DNA from: Candidatus Tayloriibacteriota bacterium
GTDB taxonomy: Bacteria > Patescibacteriota > Minisyncoccia > Phycocordibacterales > PALSA-1337
Assembly (NCBI GenBank): GCA_025353045.1
Contig: JANXRK010000045.1
Span: 1 to 34,800, forward strand
Direction of reading: 5' to 3'
DNA: 34,800 nucleotides
Shown here: piece after piece, positions 22,756-29,628 of the stretch
How positions within the stretch are numbered: position 1 is the stretch's first letter
Layout of the letters: every line of letters starts with the position of its first letter
Made by a program: the position numbers and the translations under genes
The notes under the pieces: model-generated
Seen by the model: the letters and a program-made list of their open reading frames with translations, nothing else
What the model was told of the DNA's origin: nothing
The model's database searches: none

Positions 22756-22776
22756 CCCCATGTCAATATAAAAACG

Positions 22777-22824
22777 AATCCCCCAAAGATGTACCAGCGC
22801 AAACTAGTGTCTCTTCGGGGGATT
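22777..22824 (-). terminator. strong rho-independent terminator of the GC-rich cassette
   Basis: Thirteen-base arms at 22824-22812 and 22789-22777 pair fully with one G-T wobble, around a 22-nt loop. On the minus strand CG and then five T residues follow. It ends the small gene upstream and insulates the pilus promoter. Confidence 0.8.
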
Positions 22825-22853
22825 GTGGGTTTTGATCGTGGTCGCGCAGTTCG

Positions 22854-23123
22854 TCACTGCAGACAAGGATCAGGCGCATGAGTCGGCGTGGCCATCATCT
22901 GCTCGAGCACGAAGTCAATGATTTCGTCCAGCATACCAATGACGTTCTTGATCAGTTTGGTGACTCCAGCCAATTTGATCAGCATATAGCTACCGTCGCA
23001 GACGACGTACTCGATCTGAGTGTCCACAAATTCAATATTTTTGGTGGTATTGAACCCTTTGCGAGCCCTCAATGCTCTTATGAGCTGCTTGTGGATTATG
23101 GGCCTTTTAATCTTCTCGGACAT
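22854..23123 (-). CDS. small GC-rich orphan protein
   Basis: I do not recognise this 89-residue protein. It has a basic N-terminal third (KRPIIHKQLIRALRARKG), a central beta-like stretch (VDTQIEYVVCDGSYML) and a long amphipathic helix (LIKNVIGMLDEIIDFVLEQ), ending in a Pro-rich tail. By hand count 58 of 89 codons end in G or C, against 11 of the first 30 in the nearby ATP-grasp gene, so codon use is foreign to its surroundings. It has a good sigma70 promoter, a hairpin leader and a strong terminator of its own, all on the minus strand. The overlapping plus-strand frame (22878-23147) lacks these signals. It is probably a real single-gene unit of recent or unusual origin. Confidence 0.6.
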   Translation of the reverse strand: MSEKIKRPIIHKQLIRALRARKGFNTTKNIEFVDTQIEYVVCDGSYMLIKLAGVTKLIKNVIGMLDEIIDFVLEQMMATPTHAPDPCLQ

Positions 23124-23153
23124 TTTATTAGGGGGTCAAGTGAGTAGGTGCAC

Positions 23154-23183
23154 GGATACGTTGTCGCCAGACAACGCACATCC
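23154..23183 (-). promoter_or_regulatory. hairpin in the 5' leader of the GC-rich gene
   Basis: Seven-base arms CGTTGTC (23159-23165) and GACAACG (23170-23176) around a 4-nt loop, with an outer GGAT (23154-23157)/ATCC (23180-23183) pair across a small internal loop. It lies in a leader of about 70 nt, unusual here because most transcripts look leaderless. Confidence 0.5.
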
Positions 23184-23200
23184 GGAACATCTGGACAATA

Positions 23201-23228
23201 ACTATACTACGATTATTTAAATCGTCAA
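23201..23228 (-). promoter_or_regulatory. sigma70 promoter of the GC-rich gene
   Basis: Minus strand: -35 TTGACG (23228-23223), 16-nt spacer, -10 TATAGT (23206-23201). It is the best full -35/-10 pair seen in the window and is placed about 78 nt upstream of the ATG. Confidence 0.7.
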
Positions 23229-23239
23229 GAAAATAAAGA

Positions 23240-24391
23240 TTAGTTATGCACAGTTGAACTAGCGGCTTGAAGTGCTGAAGCTGTGTAAACATTTGAAGCA
23301 TTCCATAACATCCAACTTGTTAAGCCCGAATCATACGTGGCTTGTATCTGGGCACGCACCATATTTGGAGTATACTCTACTCCACCAATACTAAAATCTT
23401 GTAACCAAGGTCGAAGTTTGGTTGCTGTTGTACTTGCAAGATCTGCTTTCTTAACTGCCTCACCCATTGCATATTTAATAACTTCATATGGTTTCGCAGC
23501 AGGCTTTGGATATCCTAAAAATGTTGCTGGATAATGCGACGGATAGACCATCGGCGCCACGAAATCAAAATGTACGAGCGCATCACCCAAGATTTGTCCG
23601 ATTCCCAGATCACCATGAGACGATGTTGTCATACCAAAAAGATCTGCAGAAATTGGAATTTTCTTTTTGTGGAATGTTGTATCGAGATATGCAAAAAAGT
23701 CTTTGAGTGCATCTGGCTTACTTTTTCTTTGGCTAAACGGAAAAGCGATATCCTCCATATTTCCATCAGAAGGAAAACGAATATAGTCAAAATTTAATTC
23801 ATCAAAGCCAGCTGCATATGACTCTTCACCAATGAGTGTTAGATAGTCCCATACGGGTTTTGCGCTGACATCCAACCAACTGATTCCCTTTCGATCTTTC
23901 CAAAGTTTTCCAGCCTTATCAGTTACAGCCAATTCTGGTTTTGAATGAACAAGAAATGAGTCTTGGAATGAAGAAATTCTTCCAATAACGTAGATACCTT
24001 TATCATGAAGTTTTCCGATAAATTCTTTTATGTCTGGGATGCGATTTTCTACGGAATTGTAAGCTTGGAGCTTGGGGTCATCCACTTTAAAACTGATACG
24101 ACCTGTATAGTCCTTGATATCTATCACAACCGCATTAATCTCTGTTTTATCCATAAGGTCAACAAGATTATTTCTAAGCTTACTATTACCAGCCACCCAA
24201 CTCGACATATAAATAGCTTTCAAAGGAACTGGGGTCTGTATATGAGTAACAGCAAAGGGCGTTGGAATAGTTGTTGTTGCTTGAACAATATTTTTAGTTC
24301 TGTATGTTTGATATTCAAATGGATAGAAGTAGGCAGTAACAAGCACACCGATAAAAATTGCTATTGTCACTATATACAAAACCCTACTCAT
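23240..24391 (-). CDS. membrane-anchored DUF4015-type putative glycoside hydrolase
   Basis: A 383-residue protein with an N-terminal membrane anchor (about 4-24), a Thr/Pro-rich linker, and a TIM-barrel-like domain (about 58-370) of the DUF4015 putative glycoside hydrolase family. Visible family landmarks are KAIYMSSWVAG, INAVVIDIKDYTGRI, DELNFDYIRFPSDG and FVAPMVYPSHY; acidic residues in the second and third are candidate catalytic or binding groups. The barrel should face outside the cell. Its ATG shares one base with the stop of the 59-residue membrane protein upstream, so they form an operon. Confidence 0.85.
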   Translation of the reverse strand: MSRVLYIVTIAIFIGVLVTAYFYPFEYQTYRTKNIVQATTTIPTPFAVTHIQTPVPLKAIYMSSWVAGNSKLRNNLVDLMDKTEINAVVIDIKDYTGRISFKVDDPKLQAYNSVENRIPDIKEFIGKLHDKGIYVIGRISSFQDSFLVHSKPELAVTDKAGKLWKDRKGISWLDVSAKPVWDYLTLIGEESYAAGFDELNFDYIRFPSDGNMEDIAFPFSQRKSKPDALKDFFAYLDTTFHKKKIPISADLFGMTTSSHGDLGIGQILGDALVHFDFVAPMVYPSHYPATFLGYPKPAAKPYEVIKYAMGEAVKKADLASTTATKLRPWLQDFSIGGVEYTPNMVRAQIQATYDSGLTSWMLWNASNVYTASALQAASSTVHN

Positions 24392-24570
24392 CAGATATTT
24401 AAAGAATCGTTATTGTTTTCTCTCTTTTCGTGAGGAAGGTTATAGGAAATCAGGATAATAAGTAAACCAGAGACGCTTGCAATTATTTTATGCCAAAGTG
24501 AAGGCACTCCGAGGAAAAGGAATACCGTCACCCAAATCCCAAATAAACATAATAACTGTCTCTTTGACAT
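24391..24570 (-). CDS. small two-helix membrane protein, 59 residues
   Basis: Reading from ATG 24570 gives 59 residues starting MSKRQLLCLFGIW, with hydrophobic segments at about 5-22 and 28-44 joined by a short loop (PSLWHK), and a charged tail (HEKRENNNDSLN). A consensus TATAAT (24583-24578) ends 7 nt before the ATG, and the stop overlaps the DUF4015 start as TGATG. These two signals support a real gene. Function unknown; it may help the DUF4015 protein in the membrane. Confidence 0.65.
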   Translation of the reverse strand: MSKRQLLCLFGIWVTVFLFLGVPSLWHKIIASVSGLLIILISYNLPHEKRENNNDSLNI

Positions 24571-24577
24571 AATTAGT

Positions 24578-24583
24578 ATTATA
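24578..24583 (-). promoter_or_regulatory. -10 box for the small membrane protein-DUF4015 unit
   Basis: Consensus TATAAT on the minus strand, 7 nt before ATG 24570 and next to the rsmI stop. Confidence 0.6.
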
Positions 24584-24589
24584 CTTGTT

Positions 24590-25261
24590 TTACTTTACAG
24601 ACACAATAACTACTAATTCTCCTTTTTGTTTTTCAGGAATTTCAGTCATTATTTTTAATATTTCCTCGGCACTCCCCTGCAAAACTTCTTCATAAATTTT
24701 TGTAATTTCTCGAACAATAGTTATTTTTTTGTCGATTTTTTTCAGCGACTCTAGAGTTTTCAAAATTCTATGCGTTGATTCATAAAAAACAATTGTTCTT
24801 TCTGATTTTGCAATCTCTTTGAAGAGAGTTTCTCTACCCTTTTTGTGTGGCATAAAACCAAGAAAAATAAATTCGTGTGTTGGCACTCCAGAAATAGAAA
24901 GTGCAGAAGTTAAAGCTGAAGGACCGGGTACAGCTTCTATTTTTAAATCAGGATATTTTTCTCGAATGATAGAAATGAGCAAGGAACCTGGATCAGAGAT
25001 CCCTGGGGTTCCAGCGTCGGTAACGAGAGCAATATCTTTTCCCTTTTCAATTTTTTCTAAAATAAGTTCGACTTTTGTCTCTCCACTTTGGGCATGATAA
25101 CTCAACATCTGAGTAGAAACTCCATATTTTTCAAAAATTCTTTTTGTAACTCGAGTATCTTCGCAGAGGACGATATCGACTTCTTTAAGAATACGAAGGG
25201 CTCGAAGAGTTATATCTTCGAGGTTCCCAATTGGAGTAGCGATAACATAAAAAGTAGACAT
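24590..25261 (-). CDS. rsmI: 16S rRNA (cytidine-1402 2'-O)-methyltransferase RsmI
   Basis: Methylates the ribose of C1402 in the decoding centre using SAM. The 223-residue protein has the tetrapyrrole-methylase fold with TPIGNLEDITLRAL (9-22), CEDTRVTKRI (about 34-43), the SAM loop VTDAGTPGISDPG (about 81-93) and the AVPGPSALTSALSISG segment. It lacks the C-terminal extension of the 286-residue E. coli form. It shares a head-to-head promoter with the ATP-grasp gene. Confidence 0.94.
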   Translation of the reverse strand: MSTFYVIATPIGNLEDITLRALRILKEVDIVLCEDTRVTKRIFEKYGVSTQMLSYHAQSGETKVELILEKIEKGKDIALVTDAGTPGISDPGSLLISIIREKYPDLKIEAVPGPSALTSALSISGVPTHEFIFLGFMPHKKGRETLFKEIAKSERTIVFYESTHRILKTLESLKKIDKKITIVREITKIYEEVLQGSAEEILKIMTEIPEKQKGELVVIVSVK

Positions 25262-25277
25262 TACGATATAATATACT
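25262..25277. promoter_or_regulatory. overlapping divergent promoter, rsmI / ATP-grasp
   Basis: Within 27 nt between the two ATGs a near-palindromic AT stretch holds TATTAT on the minus strand (25273-25268, 6 nt before the rsmI ATG) and both TATAAT (25267-25272) and TATACT (25272-25277) on the plus strand. The two polymerases must compete for the same bases. Confidence 0.5.
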
Positions 25278-25288
25278 ACACTATCTAT

Positions 25289-26464
25289 ATGGCAAGCATT
25301 CTCTACATCACACGAGATATCGAACGAACTTTAGGGAAAACCCCTGGAGAAGATTACTACGTTGTGACAAATAAAACTCCTTACGCTGAAGAAGTCCAAA
25401 AATGTTATCCTGACTTTGTATTTCTCGTGGAATCAGAAAAAATTCTTAGTACGCTTGAACTTCTTCAACATTCTCAAGTACGAGAAATTATTGAAGAATA
25501 CAAATTTCCAATTGTTGTTTTCAAAAATAATCTTCAGATCGAAGAATTATGCAAAGATAAAGGTTGGCTACTTCTAAATCCAAGCGCTGAGCTTGCGGAG
25601 AAAGTAGAAAATAAAATTACTCAAGTAGATTGGCTTGGTGAATTAGAAAATCTCTTGCCACCACACGAAATCAAAATAACAAAAGACATTGTTTGGAATA
25701 AAAAAGCTTTTATTCTCCAATGGGCACATGGACACACAGGAAGCAGCACCGTTCTTGTCCAAAATGAAAAAGATTTGAAGGCTTTGCAAGAAAAGTTTCC
25801 ACAACGAGAAGCTCGTGTAACGGATTTTATAAAAGGACCAATGCTTACATCAAATATTGTGGTCACAAAACATGCGCTACTTCTTGGAAACATTAGTTAT
25901 CAAATTACTGGCATTTTACCTTTCACAGAGAATCCTTTGAGCACAATCGGAAATGATTGGAGTCTTCCCCATACTATTTTAAGTGAAGCGCAGTTAGGTC
26001 AATTTTCATCGATCGCGAAAAAAGTTGGTCAAAAAATGCAAGTTTCTGGTTGGAAAGGACTTTTTGGTATTGATGTTATCTATGACGAAGAAAGAAATCT
26101 TATGTATTTAATAGAAATAAATGCTCGCCAACCAGCAAGTACTTCGTATGAATCAATTCTTCAGGCGACATTTGATCTTAAAGGCCTGACGACATTCCAA
26201 GCGCACCTCGATGTTCTAAGTGAAACTACGATCGATTCATCTCTTATACAAATTAATGATGGCTCACAAATTCTTCAAAGAGTTACGTCTCAGATCAAAA
26301 AACTTTCAACAGCAAAACTAAAAAAAGCTGGGTATAAAGTTATTTCTTATGGAAATGAAAAGGTAAATGAAGATCTTCTACGAATCCAATCTTCACGAGG
26401 AATCATGGAGACCCACAATAAATTTAATTTGAGAGGAAAAGATATTTTGGAATTGCTTGAATAA
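25289..26464 (+). CDS. ATP-grasp domain protein
   Basis: A 391-residue protein with an ATP-grasp fold: N-terminal pre-grasp part (about 1-120), a Lys in the ATP-binding strand WNKKAFILQW, the glycine-type loop HGHTGSSTVLV (about 150-160), and the metal-binding strand YLIEINARQPAS (about 273-284). Such proteins join a carboxylate to an amine or thiol via an acyl phosphate; this subset resembles carboxylate-amine ligases of unknown substrate common in CPR genomes. I start at ATG 25289 (MASILYITRD), not the upstream ATG 25088 that runs antisense through rsmI. It converges with the next gene across a 16-bp hairpin. Confidence 0.85.
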   Translation: MASILYITRDIERTLGKTPGEDYYVVTNKTPYAEEVQKCYPDFVFLVESEKILSTLELLQHSQVREIIEEYKFPIVVFKNNLQIEELCKDKGWLLLNPSAELAEKVENKITQVDWLGELENLLPPHEIKITKDIVWNKKAFILQWAHGHTGSSTVLVQNEKDLKALQEKFPQREARVTDFIKGPMLTSNIVVTKHALLLGNISYQITGILPFTENPLSTIGNDWSLPHTILSEAQLGQFSSIAKKVGQKMQVSGWKGLFGIDVIYDEERNLMYLIEINARQPASTSYESILQATFDLKGLTTFQAHLDVLSETTIDSSLIQINDGSQILQRVTSQIKKLSTAKLKKAGYKVISYGNEKVNEDLLRIQSSRGIMETHNKFNLRGKDILELLE

Positions 26465-26531
26465 GACTGAATCATAGATATTTTTTTCACTCTACACTTT
26501 CACTTCTTGTTTTTGCATCATTTTAAAAATA

Positions 26532-26598
26532 TGCGACTGAGTTGCATTTAAATTTTATTTCACCTATAGAAACTTTTTCTAGATGCGATTCAGTCGCA
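26532..26598. terminator. large 16-bp hairpin between convergent genes
   Basis: Arms 26532-26547 (TGCGACTGAGTTGCAT) and 26583-26598 pair over 16 positions, 14 Watson-Crick plus two G-T, around a 35-nt loop that itself contains TAGAAA/TTTCTA. A third copy of the core, GACTGAATC at 26465-26473, lies at the ATP-grasp stop and is an exact complement of GATTCAGTC in the right arm. Probably a bidirectional terminator. Confidence 0.55.
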
Positions 26599-26625
26599 CT
26601 TATAATAATCTGAGGAATTTCGGAA

Positions 26626-27057
26626 CTAGTCAGGCATCATGACAATATATCCTTTATTTTGGTCTGGAACAATATTATCAAAATATCTTTTAAATAACCT
26701 TATTCGGGACATCTCTCTCCTTGTTCTATCCTCTTCTGGCGCATCTCCATAATATGGATAAAACCAAAATTTATTGATTCTTGCATCTCTCATGGCAACT
26801 TTTATACATTCTACAACATAATTCATGTCAGCATCATCAATTTTTATCTCGGGTTGGTCCGTACTTGCTAAACCATTCTCAACCTTCGTTCCGAACAAAA
26901 CTTCTGGCAGATCTTTATAATTTTTTCCAGTTGTATCTATCCCTATTTCAACATTTTTAAAATCATATTTAATAACATCATCCCGAACTTCAATTCTCTG
27001 AAATGGTAGCTCTTGAATTTCATGATTTTCTAATTTGTTGATTGATGATTCATTCAT
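26626..27057 (-). CDS. hypothetical protein
   Basis: I do not recognise this 143-residue acidic protein. It has no signal or membrane segment. The N-terminal half looks like beta strands (IEVRDDVIKYDFKNVEIGID); the second half contains VVECIKVAMRDARINKFWF and a run of basic residues (DRTRREMSRIRLFKRYFD). It begins 6 nt after the NlpC/P60-like gene and is probably in the same operon. Confidence 0.7.
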   Translation of the reverse strand: MNESSINKLENHEIQELPFQRIEVRDDVIKYDFKNVEIGIDTTGKNYKDLPEVLFGTKVENGLASTDQPEIKIDDADMNYVVECIKVAMRDARINKFWFYPYYGDAPEEDRTRREMSRIRLFKRYFDNIVPDQNKGYIVMMPD

Positions 27058-27063
27058 AAAGTA

Positions 27064-27807
27064 TTAATTAAACCAATTTAGTCTTCGAAGTTCTGTCACT
27101 GATTTCTTTGCTCGCATATGAGTATAGTTTTCTTCTCCTTCTTTTTCCAATTCGATCCATCTTTGCTCAACAAGAGATTTTCCATTATCAATTATTTCTA
27201 TTTTCCCCTTATGAATTCCATGTCCAAATTCTCCATCAGTCGGCCATGCGACAGCGTGCGTATAATGCAAAGTTTTTGGTACAGCGTTTTCAAAATCAAT
27301 CTTATACACAACAAGAATATGATCTCTTTCAGTATTTGAAACCATCGTGATGATATCACCCGCTTGAACAGCCTTTACCTGAATCACTTTAGAATTTAAA
27401 TCATGAGCAAATGTTTTTACATCAGTATTTTCAATCGGTCGCAATTTTGCTCGAATAGAACCGATAATTCCTGAACTAAAAGGAAAACGTAAATATTTAT
27501 CAAGATTTCCTTTTCTACGACTGTTACTTTCCTCATTCAAAACATAATAGACAAAACCAGAGCATTCAATTCCAATATCATTTTCAACCATGAACTTTTT
27601 AAGATCTTTTGGATTAAAAGATCTTAAATCTCTCTTTTGTAAAATGGCTTTATGTTCAACCTCTTCGAAAATTTCTTTGTGACTACCTTTGCCGATTTCA
27701 ACCTTTAAACCAGCTCTTCGGCCAGTGGTTTTATTATTGAAATAAGGCACATCTTTATAAGCCTCTATAACCCTCAAAGCGGCTTCAGATAGGACTTGTG
27801 TGTTCAT
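27064..27807 (-). CDS. NlpC/P60-like cysteine peptidase fold, no signal peptide
   Basis: A 247-residue protein. Cys82 in IECSGFVYYVL matches the NlpC/P60 nucleophile motif (D/ECSGFV); a region consistent with the His strand follows at DHILVVY (His163), with further His at 181 and 184 (HYTHAVAWP). AGDIITMV just before it matches the usual GDL strand. No signal peptide or anchor is seen, so it may act inside the cell or leave by another route. NlpC/P60 enzymes usually cut peptidoglycan stem peptides. It diverges from mraY. Confidence 0.7.
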   Translation of the reverse strand: MNTQVLSEAALRVIEAYKDVPYFNNKTTGRRAGLKVEIGKGSHKEIFEEVEHKAILQKRDLRSFNPKDLKKFMVENDIGIECSGFVYYVLNEESNSRRKGNLDKYLRFPFSSGIIGSIRAKLRPIENTDVKTFAHDLNSKVIQVKAVQAGDIITMVSNTERDHILVVYKIDFENAVPKTLHYTHAVAWPTDGEFGHGIHKGKIEIIDNGKSLVEQRWIELEKEGEENYTHMRAKKSVTELRRLNWFN

Positions 27808-27834
27808 ACAATAAGATTAACATATAAGCCATTT

Positions 27835-27840
27835 TATGCT
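27835..27840 (+). promoter_or_regulatory. -10-like box for mraY
   Basis: TATGCT ends 12 nt before ATG 27853. It favours that start over the in-frame ATG at 27796, which lies inside the divergent gene. Confidence 0.35.
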
Positions 27841-27852
27841 AATCTAAGGCCT

Positions 27853-28980
27853 ATGATCAGCATATTAGAAGGGACGGCAGATTTGGCTAGTATACTGGGT
27901 TTTGCCCTCCTAGCCTGCGTTGTGGCCTTCGTATGGTCACCTATTTTGATATGGTTCCTCTATCGCTTCAATATCGTCAAAAGTAAAAAAATAGAGCTCG
28001 AAAATATTGAATCTCAAAAAGGTAAAGAAAAAGCTCCAGTTATGGGTGGACTTTTAGTTATCATAACTGTTGCGGTCTTAACCTACTTTTTTAATTGGCA
28101 TAGAAATTATACCTGGGTACCTGTTGGCGTCATGCTTCTTTCTGCACTTCTCGGTGCTGTTGATGATCTTTTAAACGTCTTTGGTGTTGAGAGACGTTCT
28201 CGAAAACTTAAACAAATCTTTACATTGATAAGAGTCCATAAAAATTTAAAAATGCGTTTGTGGTATGCCATAACGTTGCCTTGGTCAATGTTTAAAAGAA
28301 CTTCAGTGTGGATTGGTTCAAGAACTAGTAAAGGAATCCACGTTCACGAAAAACTCCTTCTCCAATTCGCTGCTGGTTCCATAACTGCCTGGTGGATCTA
28401 TGATAAGCTCGGAACTGCCTGGCATTATATTTATTTACCATTTGATATTGATATTTATGCAGGCTGGCTCATCATTCCTTTGATTATTCTTATTGTGATG
28501 TTTACCGCAAACGCTGTAAACATTGCTGACGGTATGGATGGTCTGGCTGGAGGAATGCTTATCTCATCTTTTAGTGCTTTAATTATTTTAAGTTGGATAA
28601 ATGGATTTTCTGAGATCGCCATTTTAAACGCCGTAACTGTTGGAGCATTGGTGACCTATACGTATTTCAATATTAAACCTGCCCGCTTTATGATGGGTGA
28701 TGTGGGATCACTTGGACTTGGTGCTCTATTTGCAGTAAATACTATTGCCATCGGTGAGATCGGTTCAATCTTTTTCCTTGGATTCGTTTTTTATATCGAA
28801 GCATTAAGTGTTGTGATCCAAATCGCTGGACGATATACTCTTGGCCGAAGAATTTTCCGCATGGCTCCTCTTCACCACCATTTTGAATTAAAAGGTTGGA
28901 GTGAAGAAAAAACTATTATGCGTTTCTGGATTATTCACTTTATTTTTGTTGTTTTCGGAGTTTGGTTGGCTTTGCATTAA
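27853..28980 (+). CDS. mraY: phospho-MurNAc-pentapeptide transferase
   Basis: Transfers phospho-MurNAc-pentapeptide to undecaprenyl phosphate, making lipid I in the inner membrane. The 375 residues have about ten membrane segments and the family motifs: DDLLN (about 103), NIADGMDGLAGG (about 219-230), MGDVGSLG (about 280) and APLHHHFE (about 339-346). Between the Asp motif and the next membrane helix there is an extra stretch of about 35 residues (including WSMFKRTSVWIGSR), so the protein is slightly longer than the usual 320-360. It heads a plus-strand unit with the ATE-like and Mpl/MurC-type genes. Confidence 0.95.
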   Translation: MISILEGTADLASILGFALLACVVAFVWSPILIWFLYRFNIVKSKKIELENIESQKGKEKAPVMGGLLVIITVAVLTYFFNWHRNYTWVPVGVMLLSALLGAVDDLLNVFGVERRSRKLKQIFTLIRVHKNLKMRLWYAITLPWSMFKRTSVWIGSRTSKGIHVHEKLLLQFAAGSITAWWIYDKLGTAWHYIYLPFDIDIYAGWLIIPLIILIVMFTANAVNIADGMDGLAGGMLISSFSALIILSWINGFSEIAILNAVTVGALVTYTYFNIKPARFMMGDVGSLGLGALFAVNTIAIGEIGSIFFLGFVFYIEALSVVIQIAGRYTLGRRIFRMAPLHHHFELKGWSEEKTIMRFWIIHFIFVVFGVWLALH

Positions 28981-28989
28981 TTTTTATCT

Positions 28990-29628
28990 ATGGAATATTT
29001 GCATTGGAAAGAAGAGAGAATGACTGACGATTCAGCTGAAAGTATTTGCCGTATGTATGACAATGGTTTTGTTTTTACTCGTTTGGATAAAGGAATGATG
29101 CATCAAACAAGATCAGTGCGTATTGATTTAAGTAAATTCGAAATCTCAAGTGAAAATCGGCGTATCATGCGTAAAGGTGAAGAAATTATGATGGATAAGC
29201 ATACTATTCCTTTTATGAAATACGATTGGAATATTGGAAAATTAGCCAAAGATTTTTATGATAAAAAAGCTGGTGGAGCTTTTAGTGCAAATAAAATAAA
29301 AGAGCTTATCACTACTCCGCACAACTTCAATAATCTTTTTTCTTTTTCAAATCTTGGTTTTGCAATCTGTTACGAAAATTCTCATATGCTTCACTATTGC
29401 TATCCTTTTTATGATTTAGAAAAAAGTGTTAAAGATATGGGATTGATTATGATGACTAAAAGTATTGCGAAGGCACAAATGGAAGGTAAAAAATATGTAT
29501 ATGTGGGTTCACTACAAAGACCGACTGACACTTACAAGCTCCAGTTTTCTGGGATAGAATGGTTTGATGAGAAAGGGTGGAGTGATGACATAGAAAAAGT
29601 TAAAATAATTCTTAATGAAGGAAAATAA
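28990..29628 (+). CDS. ATE/Bpt-like aminoacyl-tRNA-protein transferase family protein
   Basis: A 212-residue soluble protein. RSVRIDLSKF-EISSENRRIMRK (about 41-62) resembles the end of the ATE N-terminal domain (R-x-D-x-S/F-x-P-S-x-x-x-RR), and GKKYVYVGSLQRPTDTYKLQ (about 166-185) with the following GIEWF resembles the C-terminal GNAT-like ATE core (yYLGYw...MxYKxxF.P.E). ATE and Bpt proteins move Arg or Leu from tRNA onto protein N-termini; related Fem proteins move amino acids onto peptidoglycan precursors. Its place between mraY and a Mur ligase suggests a wall role, but that is inference. It overlaps the next gene by 14 nt. Confidence 0.55.
   Translation: MEYLHWKEERMTDDSAESICRMYDNGFVFTRLDKGMMHQTRSVRIDLSKFEISSENRRIMRKGEEIMMDKHTIPFMKYDWNIGKLAKDFYDKKAGGAFSANKIKELITTPHNFNNLFSFSNLGFAICYENSHMLHYCYPFYDLEKSVKDMGLIMMTKSIAKAQMEGKKYVYVGSLQRPTDTYKLQFSGIEWFDEKGWSDDIEKVKIILNEGK

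Noticed and set aside
22878..23147. Plus-strand 89-codon frame over the GC-rich cassette
   Set aside because: Promoter, hairpin leader and T-run terminator are all arranged for the minus strand, and the minus-strand protein has more natural secondary-structure patterning.
25088..25288. N-terminal extension of the ATP-grasp gene to ATG 25088
   Set aside because: The extra 67 codons are antisense to rsmI and not protein-like; ATG 25289 follows plausible -10 boxes.
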